DNA from: Plectrocnemia conspersa
Lineage: Eukaryota > Arthropoda > Insecta > Trichoptera > Polycentropodidae
Assembly: GCA_009617715.1 (NCBI GenBank)
Contig: VTFK01000496.1
Span: 124,001-188,000 of the forward strand
Length of the DNA stretch: 64,000 nt
Direction of reading: 5' to 3'
This document shows positions 12,401-23,700 of the stretch, piece after piece; positions within the stretch are counted from its first letter, which is position 1, and every line of letters starts with the position of its first letter. Under the pieces are notes generated by a model. It saw only the letters and a program-made list of their open reading frames with translations, was not told the DNA's origin and did no database searches. The translations under genes and the position numbers were made by a program.

Positions 12401-12810
12401 CGTCAGAAGCTTCAATTAGTCATTATTACAGTTCCATTAACGTTGTTCTCAAACATTCATAAATTCATTTAAGTTTTAAATTCTGCTATAACACAGCGAC
12501 CTTTTGCATTATCAGATAATTGTTACACTTGGAAGGCCAGGCAGTTATTTTTGAATTTAATTTATTCTGTCTCGAATCCGCCTCTCTCCTGGCGTCGAGT
12601 CGTCACAAAGGAATTCGATTTGGGATGCAATTTAGATCGGGTGCCCAGGACGAGCTAGGCGCCGCTGCCAAGCCGGCATTATGTATTGGAACATCTGGGA
12701 ACTGTGTTGGCTCAGTGCCCACCGCCACCCAATAGGCATTTTTATTTATCGCCCCGGCTAGCCTAATTGTTTTGTGCACCAGTTTCACATTCCGCTTTTC
12801 TTCTTTGCAG

Positions 12811-13583
12811 ATGTGCCCTCGCCGATCGCGCTGGAGAAGGACGCGGGGTTTTGCTCGGGAGGCGAAGATGACGAGTCAGAAGAGAGCAACCGCTCCAACT
12901 CTGATGATTCCGGACTCAAGATGGGCCGAGCCGTGGCTCAGAAGCTAGGCAAGAACAAGAGAAAATGCGGGGAGCCGCTCAGATTGGTATGCAAAGACGA
13001 ATATCCGTCTGCGCCGCTCAAGAAGAGGATCAGGTTCGATCCGGATCTGGAAGCGGAAGCTTCGAGATCGAGCTGCGATAGAGAACAGGACAACTGGGAC
13101 GTGTTGATAGAGAGGGTACCGCCCCATCCGGCTGTGACTTCGACAGTGCCTCCTGAAAAGAAAGCTTTCTTTAGCGTGGACGCTCTCTTGGCTAAATCGA
13201 CTCAACCAACAAGATCCGAACCCTCTCTTCCTCCTCCTCCAGCACCACCGAGAGAACAGCGCAACTACAAAAATATGACAAGAGAAAGACGCATAGAAGC
13301 GAATGCAAGGGAACGCACAAGAGTACACACTATAAGCGCGGCTTTCGAAACTCTTAGAAAGTCAATCCCGGCTTATTCCCACAACCAAAAGCTATCCAAG
13401 CTATCGGTTTTAAGAATAGCCTGCTCTTATATATTAGCCTTATCGAAGGTAGCCACAGGAGAAGACGACGAACCGGAAGAAAATCAAGACTCAGGCGAAC
13501 CGACTTTATCTGAGTGCGTAGAAAGCGTTTCCAAGACTATACAAACCGAGGGGAAGCTGAGAAAGCGTCGTGATGATGTTTAA
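12811..13583 (+). CDS. net: bHLH transcription factor, Atoh8/net family (last coding exon)
   Basis: This exon encodes the C-terminal part of a nuclear bHLH factor. A polypyrimidine tract and CAG at 12810 mark the acceptor; the frame needs one base from an upstream exon I could not find. The bHLH domain spans about 13284-13455. Its basic region has NARERTRVHT, helix 1 reads ISAAFETLRKSIP and helix 2 reads KLSKLSVLRIACSYI, closest to vertebrate ATOH8 and Drosophila net and not to other Atonal relatives. The tail, SECVESVSKTIQTEGKL followed by a basic end, also matches the ATOH8 C-terminus. Upstream are an acidic Ser-rich start, a basic patch (KLGKNKRK) and FFSVDALL, which resembles an eh1-type Groucho-binding motif (inference). 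The stop is TAA at 13581-13583. If no upstream exon is used, the first in-frame ATG is 12921. An AATAAA lies at 14102-14107. Confidence 0.92.
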
Positions 13584-16500
13584 TTCTGAATCGTTGTAAC
13601 CATTCTTTGAAACGGTAACAATATTCCTAGTAAGACGCTACTTATTATTATTATTATTAGACTGATAATTTAATTGTGGCATATTAACGAAACGCAGACA
13701 TAAAATAACAAAAATTAAAAATACAGATTGAGGGGGAACACTTATTGTCCATGCTCGTGCAAAAGTATCATTACGGCCAAATGCAGTGATGCCAACTTCT
13801 CTTTTGCTATAACCTCCCCTTTCGTTATCTAAAAATAGTTGTTAATTTATGTCTACTTTAGAGATTAATAATCTCCCGTTCGATTGCTCATAATTCGAAG
13901 GTTCGTGATTCGTTTTTGTTTAGCGCTAATATTATTGATTATTTATTTATAATTAAATTGTACAAAACTTGAATGACAATAATGGAAATGCCTGTGTATG
14001 AATGTTTTGTTGTGTGTTGAAGAAATGTGTGTTATTTTTTAAAAAAACGGAAACAAAAACGTCCATATTTGCCTAAGCCGATAATATTTTGATGAGCTTT
14101 TAATAAAACGTTTGACAACATCGTACCTGATCGTTTTAGCATTGTAATAAAATATAATCGAATGTGCCAATTATGAATTCCATGATAAAAAACGATTTGT
14201 TAGTTCCTGAAAAAATATGTAATAATACGCCTTTGTCCTAGTCATTTGAACAACGAATACTTGATTTGTGATACTTGGGTGTTTGGAAAAAAATTAACCC
14301 TTTCCACTTGGATGGTCAAGGAGTGTAGATGAGTTTGATAATTATTATAAAAGGATTGGGCGTCACGGAATAAAAATGTCCGTCCAAATTGTTTATTAAT
14401 AAAACCATTGCCTGTTTAAAAATATAAATATTTACAAAATGTATTATAGTAATAATTTATAGATGTTCATGGTTAATATTTAGCATAATTCTCTATGTAC
14501 AGTGTTATAAATTCGACCTAGTCAATATTTGTACGTCACTTGAGATTTTTCGTTTTGTTATTACTGTAATTTGAAGATCGTTTTACAAATTGGTTAACAA
14601 AAAAAATTATGCTATTATATGCGTAAACGACCGTTCAAAATCTACATTTGAATTATGTATTTTTTTAGACACTGACTATTATTTTGTAATATATAACATG
14701 TAAATATGTATATTATGTATTTTTATATATATGAAAATGCTGTTTTTATTATATACATAAAATATTAAAATAATAAATGAAAATAAAATCATGAAAATAA
14801 AAAATGCGTTTAGTTCATCTCTAATCAACATTATTTAAAAATATATATCAACATTTGAATTCCTGCGATGTACACTGAGTGTACACATAATCTTATTATG
14901 TGTTAAGTTATTTTTTTATGTATTCCTTTATCAATTAAATAATTATCGGATATAACAAAAATTAAATATTGAATAAATTTTATAATACAGTTAAACTTTT
15001 GAGTGTTGTTGATTTGCCTCATATTAAAATGACTGCGAACAGGGGTTTTTAACTGTATTTTTAAATGTTATTTTTGGTAATAATTATCTAGTATGTTCAA
15101 TTTATATTTTAGAAGTAAACATAATGGCTAAAAGTATTGTAATGAATAAATGAACAATTCTTTATAACAAAAATACTCAAAACGTAGAAAATGTAAAATT
15201 ATAAATTATAAATAGCTACTATTAATAGAGACATGTTCTCTTTATTTATAACATTAGACATAAGAAAATAAGCATGTCGACAGTTAGATCGTTTATCAGA
15301 GATGAGAATCGAACAAATCTTAAATAAACATTTGCTTATAAATCTGGGTGAAAAAATAAGATTGATATGTATTTGGATTTTTCAGTAAAATTAAGATCCG
15401 TTTTTTGTATAATTTAGAACATGCCCAGCAAAAATTTTGTTATGGGTAAGATGGATGGACTAATACAAGTGCGAGTTTCTCTCTTGTTCTTATACCGTTG
15501 GCGTCCTTAAAGTGTTTCGCTGGTCCTTCGAATTCCCGGTAAGACGATGTTTTCGCGAGGGTCAAGGTCGCACATGAGCAATAAGATCGCAACCTCTTAT
15601 CGAGGAGAGAAAGTAAAACAACCTGTTTAGATGTACACAAATTAAAATACTAGAATCAAACTACAATATGTGTTACAGCAAAATAAAGTAGTTTTGCTGG
15701 CTATAACTTTGTTTCACGACGCAAGTCAAGCTGAGAAAAAAACAGGAGGTGCATTTGACATTAGCGATATAATAACAAATTAATATTCCTGTGTAAGATA
15801 AATACATGCTCTATTAGATTGTTTTTCGAAATGCTGAATTTAGTAACACTATATACATATTTTTTATACACCGACACGTTTTGGAAAATAAACAACAAAA
15901 GTTATTTTAGTATTTTTTTACTTCGTTTTTATATTTCATGTATGTAGGATTAATTATGTAGTATTAAAAAATGTCCTATAAGTTAGTTGTTAAGACCAAG
16001 TTGTAAGTGTGCCGATTAAAGCCAAGAAATGCAATTAGCAGCCCTGATAATATAATATTTTACTCATATTGATATTGATAAAATTAATTTCACTAAATTG
16101 CCATATTAATTAGACAATAAATTTTATTTATAGAAAATTATTTAGAATATAGATCATATTGATTGTACATACGTGTCGAGACACGTACATATATACAACG
16201 ATCAATCTTTTATGCACATAACAAGTCAAGACTTGTTATGTTCATTAAAGGGATGTAGCTGAAATATTGCAATATTTTTCCTACTAATGAATATTGGCGA
16301 AAGAATACACACGTTGAAATATTTTATTGTTTACTGACTGTTCAAAATAAAACACTAGTGTCTAAAAAACTAAAAAATATTGTTTTATAATAAGATATAA
16401 ATATTAGTAATTGCTTTTAATCCAAAACACTAATTTTAATTGAAATAAATTTAAATTAGCAATTAAGTATGATTTTCCAAGTAAATATATTATATACTAT

Positions 16501-19500
16501 ATGGTTTGTTGTAGCCTTAATTAAAACTATAAAAAATGAAGACAAACCAAAATAAGAACAGTTAACACAAGCCCTGCTCCTGATCATCGCTGTAGCAAAG
16601 TCGAGTCAATGACTATCACCGAGTTTTACAGCCTTTTTTCAGTCGAAGAATGTAGAAATAAAATATGGTAAGAAACGCTTCTACAGCTTATAAAAATGTA
16701 CCGCCACTATCAAATCCATTTTCTAAGGAATGATAAATTTAATATTAGCATCACAAAAAATAGTTAGTATTTATTCATAAATTTCATTGCTGAAAAAATA
16801 ATATTTACTAGTGACATCTGTTAAAATACGTATTTAGACTTTTGGCTAAAGTTTTGCCTATATTTAAATTTTACTACCGCCATCTAGGATCATTATTAAT
16901 AACTTTATACATCAGAGAGAAGTGAGAAATCTGTTTTATCGATCGTTTACTTTCATAGATTTTTATATAGATATCAATGAAATCGATTTTATCGATATGC
17001 TAACAAAACAAACATAACAAACATAAGTGCTTTGATTGAAGCGAATTAAAATGACCTCTATCGTTACACAGAGTGTACTGAAAACTAACATAAGATAACA
17101 ACAATACAAATAAATAATGATTAAATATTTGAATTAATCGATTTAATATTTTGTACTTGCAAAGCTTCAATTTTAGAAAGTATAATAATATAGAGGTCGT
17201 TGAAAGTATTTGGCACATGCATAAAGATTGCATACATTCGTTTCGCTTTTGAAATACGACTTGTTGAGTTCACTAATATATTTTTATTTGGCACTAATAT
17301 TTATAGAATACACAAGGTTTGTGTATCGAAGTTATTACAATCGTTCACTTTCAAGTCACTTACGTAAGTTATTCCATTATCATCATATTAAATGATTTGT
17401 TTTGTTATTCAAATTTTCGCCAAATTAAATGTTGCCAACAATAAAATATCCGATGACGTTTATACAGTTTGTTGTCTCGTCTTAATGTTGCCACAGTTGA
17501 TGCGGATTATTTATTTAATTTATTGATACGTGACCATCTGAACGTGGAAATAATTTAGATTGACTAAAAATATTTACATAAAACGGTGACGTAATTACAG
17601 TGATGACGTCAAAGTTTCCTTCACGTGAATGGTTAAGATGGAGGTGTGCCAAGATCAAGAGTTTTTTTTTAATTTTAAATTCAAATATATCACAAAACGC
17701 AAGACTCAACGTTAACATTCTGAAAGGGAAGAGCAAGGTTATCTGTTTCATTTTATTTTTATCGCAAGGTTAACTTTTGAACTTTGCCAGTGCCAGACAC
17801 TATTGTTATAGACATTTGTAAAGTTTTGAAATCTTTCTTCTGAGAGATTGTGAAATACTGAATCGCTACAATAAAAATATATATTTGTCAACACTATGCA
17901 ATGGAAAACTTCTTGACATTAGTTTCGGTTATCTAAAGTAATTGTATGAGAAACAACAATTTAAATTTAAGCATTCCACAACTAATCGTAAAAAACATTT
18001 CTATTTATATTTTCACACACTATGTAACGCGCCAAGATTGGTGACCTGTAAAAATTATAGCATTCGGCAATCGATATTATAAGTTTAACGCAATGCATAC
18101 ATTTTTAAGGGGCCTTTAAACGTATATTTAATGATGCAGTCAGTCGTCTAGCGAAACTCACTAGTTTATTGGCAAATTGGCTATTAGCCATTTAGATAAA
18201 CGCATCGTTTAATCTACTCTGCGTGATGAAATTAGATAAGAATATATTGAATGTAATATGTAGCCACATACGGAAATGCATGTATTTAATTAAAATTGTA
18301 AGTTTCCTTTTATTTGAGCTTAAATTTAAATTAAGTGAATAAAAAACTATAACATTTTATAATTTAAATATGAACAACAAAAAAACAATAGATTAGATAC
18401 TGAATATATTTATTAAGAAATCTGTAACCAGTGAAAATATGTGCTTTTGACTATCTAGTTAAAAGCAATATGTTGTTTGTCATTCAAATTTGAAGTTGTT
18501 TCTGTGGTATTTTCCGATACTTAAGTTAGTATGGTAATTAAAAATATTTTTATTGTATTTCACATTGTGAAAACAACCATTCTCTTAAATCATTGATAAG
18601 TGCTATGACATATTTTTTTTAAATTAAAAGATGTATTCTAAATAAATTATACTACTTGATATTTGATAAATTATATCTTAAATAAAATGTTACTGTTGTT
18701 ACTCCACACCAAGCAATCATAAGCTACAATATTATATTTTTCGACATTTACGCAAAAAAACTATGTCTCGCAAAATTAAAGAAGATAGTTTGACAGACAA
18801 TTTTAAAATAAATTTAAGACATCAACATGGAATAACTATTTACAAATGCACAGTATGCCTTTAGATCACTGTTGAATTTTCCTATTTTTTGTTTGTAAGA
18901 AAAAGAGAACTTAAAAATTATACAAATTAAAATTCATTAAGTATTTTCTTAAAATGTTTTTGCTATTAGCATTGTTGAGCTGCAACAGGATTAAAATATA
19001 AATCAGATAAGCAACATTTAGCAAAAGTTATTGTAAATGTATAAATGAATCATAATTTTTCGGTTAAAATATATAATTACTTTATTTTGTCTTCAAACTT
19101 GAAAAAATAACCTAAATGTCTATAAGCAAAACTGGGAAACAGATAAGACCATATTGCACGGTAGTTTTTGCACGCTTTTCATTTCTTGTTTGTTTTATTC
19201 GCAATTTATTCGAAAAACATTTTTTTAGAAAGGCGCCAGTCGTTTGTCGCAAGCAAGAAAAACATCATACTCTGGTTGTAACTACATACGATCAAATTAA
19301 TACAATATCATTATGCTGCTTTTATTTGCTTTGCTGTTTAACTGCCTTTGGATCCATTTATCTGTGATAGAATTTTTAAATTGAATATGCAATTTAACAA
19401 CGAAAAGTCTAGATTTAGATTTTTAAATAGGGTTTGTAAGTTTATATACACTGTTTTTTTTTTTGTTTAATTTGTTATAACACTTTGATCGCCATGGGGG

Positions 19501-19593
19501 TCACCGGTGGCCGGCAAGTAAGATATTTTTATTTAGCGCCGCTGGGCATTCGTTATATATATTATTTTCTATTTGGAGTGACCAATCTGGCTT
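13584..19593. other. net 3' region and AT-rich intergenic DNA
   Basis: The first kilobase probably includes the net 3' UTR, with several AATAAA signals (for example 14102). Beyond it I see no gene. Two notable structures stand out: the palindrome TGTACACTGAGTGTACA near 14870, also found near 55880 and 56125, and a pair of hairpins at 16170-16240. Confidence 0.5.
16170..16240. repeat. Two adjacent short hairpins
   Basis: TACGTGTC-GA-GACACGTA (16170-16187) is a perfect 8-base-pair hairpin. CATAACAAGTC, a two-base AA loop and GACTTGTTATG (16217-16240) make a perfect 11-base-pair hairpin. They lie 29 bases apart in plain AT-rich DNA. Tiny MITE remnants or extruding palindromes are possible; no function can be assigned. 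Confidence 0.5.
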
Positions 19594-19829
19594 CAGGGCT
19601 GGCCCAAGAATGTTCTAAGAAAATTTTGTTTAAAAACCATCTCGGGGTTTTTATTTGAGGAGAGTAAATTACTGTAGCAGTTAAAAGAAAGGTCATTTAG
19701 AAAATTTTGTTCAAATACCATTATCAATTTTTTTCGAGAAATGACGACCTTATTCCGAGTAAATGGCGCCTGTTTTGGGGTTGTCCCCCGGGCGACCGCC
19801 CGTATAGCCCACTTCTCGGGCAAGCCCTG
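19594..19829. mobile_element. Non-autonomous hAT element (236 bp)
   Basis: The left end CAGGGCTGGCCCAAGAA and the complement of the right end, CAGGGCTTGCCCGAGAA, are terminal inverted repeats with two mismatches in 17. The flanking octamers TCTGGCTT and CCTGGCCT differ by two transitions, as expected of a decayed 8-bp hAT target duplication. The minus-strand open frame inside matches no transposase and is not a gene. Confidence 0.75.
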
Positions 19830-20600
19830 CCTGGCCTTAGCGCGGATTGGTCTTAAAATATTTCTTCATAACTGATAATAAAGCTCATAAATGTAAAGAA
19901 TATGGCAAAAAAGATTTTAAATTCATAAATGTGCTCTTCTTGATACATAAATAAAAATGAAGTTAGTTTTAAGACAATACAAAATAAGATTTTTGAGTAT
20001 CGGGATACGTTGACTAAGTTAGTATAATAGTATGTACTAAGATCTGAATCCAAAAACATGTGTACTTGTGTTTAAGTATTTATTTTGCGAGTTCGGCGCA
20101 TTCCGACTACTTACGGCGCATTTGCTAATAGTAGCAACTCGTGTACATAGAAAGCAATAAAAGCGCCATTCTTTATAAAAATAAAGTTACTCCTATATCC
20201 GCTGTAAATTTGCTTATGCCATTCTCGGAAATACATCCCTGATCAAATAGTATGTAAAATAACAAATTAAGCATTTTCCTTTGATGCCCTCACAGATCGG
20301 TAATTTGCACAGCATTTTTGAACTAATTGGTTAAATTAATTAATATCGATAAAAACCGAGAAAAAAAATTACGAATATATTCGAATACTTCATTCATTTT
20401 TCATTCAATATTCGACTGAATAAAAATCGGCCACTTTGTATGAAACAACGTAATAATTGGCCGCTACTGCATATAAATCAAATGTGTCATGAAATACTAA
20501 ATTATACCACACCTACCATATTACCTACAAGCCAAATTACCGCATTAGTAATTTCATGAAAAACAAACATTTTCAATAATGACATCTTATGAGCGTGTGT
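19830..20600. other. AT-rich intergenic stretch
   Basis: Nothing supported is visible here. Confidence 0.5.
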
Positions 20601-20709
20601 AGGTTAAATTTGAATGCGCAGCGTGTATGCGGTGCTTAAATTTTCCACGTGGTGGGGCGTGCGGCATTCGAGATTGTGTCGTAGCCGGTGACGTTTGTCG
20701 CTCGTAGCA
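20601..20709 (+). promoter_or_regulatory. Likely promoter and 5' UTR of the carrier gene
   Basis: This short CpG-bearing stretch rises from AT-rich DNA directly before the carrier start codon. It contains CCACGTGG at about 20647. There is no TATA box. Transcription start and UTR length are inferred from position and composition only. Confidence 0.35.
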
Positions 20710-23700
20710 ATGGCCGCCGCCCCCGTCCCTGCGATAATTGCGCCTGCGCCTGTGCCCCCCAAGACCATTCCCAATGGCATCAAATTCCTCTTCGGAGGAC
20801 TTTCAGGGTAAATATCATTATTCGAGACTCCTGTCAAATCTTCGAACACTATTTCTTCATTCATTCATAAATTAATTGGTCAATTAAATTTTATGTTCTT
20901 TTGTTTTTATTTTAGATAATTAAAATTGATTGAGATGTTTTTTTTAAATATTTTTCTAAGCATAAGTTATTTTATTTTCAAATCACTCAAATTAATATTA
21001 ATTTTCTTATTATTTATTGCATTTAACCTTCATCCGTCCCTCGGGTCTTTTTCGACCCGAAGCGATTTTGTTTTGCAAATATATCTTAAAATATTAATAC
21101 TACATATCTGTAATTTCGTGACTTTGATTTTGTTGAGATAATAAACTAATTTTTGAAAAGAAAAAATAAATATGTTACCTGGATTATCTCTTGTAAAAAA
21201 AGTAACACTCAAGTCCCTCGGGTCGAAAATGACCCAAGTCTATTTTAGGTCAAATTATTGGAATTCCCGGCGCAAACAGATGTTTATTGTTTATCACCTT
21301 CTAAGAAATACTCTTTTGAAGTGATTATAATAGAAGATAATTTACTTGAATTTTCATCGGGAAATGATACCTGCTCAGAGACGTCAGATCATATTGAAGA
21401 ATTGACTGAAACTTCTGATAGTGACATAGATGATGTACCTCCTGGATCTACATCATATCTTTCTAAAGATAAAGGTATTAAATGGCGATCAAAGCCTTCA
21501 ACATGTTTCTCGCATATCAACAGAACTCTGCATTTCAATTATTGTTTACAAATTCTATAAAAACTATTATTATTCAAAATACCATTTTGGAAGGAAATCG
21601 TGTATAAAGAGGATTGCAAAATATTGATATTATCAAATTGGATGCATATATTGGACTTTTGTTGTTAGCTGGTATATATAAATTGAATAATGAGGATTTG
21701 GAAAAATTATGGCACGAAACAAAGGGTCGACATATATTCAGGGCTACTATGTCACTAAAAGGATTCAAAATTATATCGAGTCATTCGATTTGATGATCGT
21801 AGTACACGAGCTGCTAGAAGAAATACTGACAAATTAGCCCCAATTCGAGAACTTTAGAATAAATGGGTTCAAATACTACCATACCTTTATAATCTGGGCG
21901 AAAATGTAATAATCGATGAGCAATTGATTTCATACAATTCCGTTTCGACAATACATGCCAAAAAAGCCGGCTAAATATGGGATTAAATTTTGGGTGCTAG
22001 CAAAAATAGTTATGTTTGGAATATAGATATATACACTGGAAAAGTAGCTGGTGAAGCACCTGAAAGGAATCAAGGAAGGCGAGCGGTTTTAGATTTGTGT
22101 CAACAACTTGATGGGAGAAATGTAACAGTTGACAACTTTTTCACTTCTTATGAACAAGGTCAAATGTTACTTATAAAAAAAAAAAACTATGATTGGCACT
22201 ATTCAAAAAAAATAAAACGTCAATTCCACCCGTATTGCTCAAAGTAAAAGGCAAAGCAATTTTTACTTCAAAATTTGCATTTACAAAGAATACATCTTTA
22301 GTGTCATACATTCCTAAAAAAAAAAAATGTGTTGTTCTTCAGAGCACTCTTCACATAACGAAGGAATTGTCAGGTGGTTCTGAAAATAAACCTAACATTA
22401 TATTAGATTATAATGCAACGAAAGGAGGAGTTGATACCTTAGACAAAAATAGCCAATTACAGTACTCGAAGAAAAACAAATAGATGACCAATTACCTTTT
22501 TTGCCAATATATTAGATATATCTATATCAAATGCATTTATTATATTTACATGAGTTTATCCAGATTGGAATATAAAAAAAAATTATCAAAGGATAATTTT
22601 CATTGTAACCGTGGGCAAATTATTGATAAAAGACAACAATTTATACTAGAACAAAAATGCACAACTACATCTCCTTTAGAAGTACCAACAGCAAGGATAC
22701 GTGTTCACAAAAAAGGTAGATGTCACATTTGCCCAAAAACGGACAATGAACATGCATTAGAATGTAAATATTGTAAAAGATTTATTTGTAAGGCACATTC
22801 CTATAATGTATGTAATAAGTGTAATAAATAAATAATTAACCCATAAATCGCTCTTTATTATTCGTAAACAGTCAACATTACCGTTACTAATAAAATTAAT
22901 TTAATTAATTTGCATTTTGTTTCTTTTAAGTCAAAAATTTCTACCTGGGTCGAAAAAGACCCGAGGGACTTTAGTGTACAGTCGATTTGAGGGACGGATG
23001 AAGGTTAAATTAATGTTATCTGACATACAGGATCGGTTTAGCGTGCCTTAAAATATATTTTATCAAAACATATGTTTTTTTTTATCAAAGCTATTTTCGA
23101 AATTTCTGTTAAAAATCATTTTTGCACTGACAGTAAAAATCAAATAGATTTTGGTTTTCAAAAAGTTATTACTACGAAATGAAATTTTAAGCCTATTGTA
23201 ATAAATTGTAAAATTTAAACATCAACATAGTTTAAATAAACATTTTGTTCTTCAAATATATTTTATCAATAATTTATGAATTGAGTATTTACTAAGCTTG
23301 TTCTAGAGATAATTATTTAGATTTGATGTTTTTTCACTACAACTTAAACGATTTCGTCACTATTTTATATTTTTTCTTTCAAGAACTAGTTTCATCAAAT
23401 TTGTAATTCACATTAATTGATCATCAAATTTTCTGTATGCAGTATAAATTCTTTGCTCTAAATCCAGTCAGACCAGTAATAAAGTTTTATGTTTGCTAAA
23501 TATAGTAAAGTGATTTTTATTTTTATAAAAAAACAGCTAATATCAAAAATTCCATATTTTGCTGATCAACGAAAATGTAATCTGAATTCTGGTTTAATGT
23601 TTTATTTTTTTGTAGAAAGTGGTGTTATTTATGTCATTTAGTTACAAACCTCGTAGATTGGAGTAAGTTACATTAAACTTATTATGTCAGCGTTATGGAT

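Noticed and set aside
12945..13328. 127-codon minus-strand frame opposite the bHLH exon
   Set aside because: Shadow of the net coding sequence.
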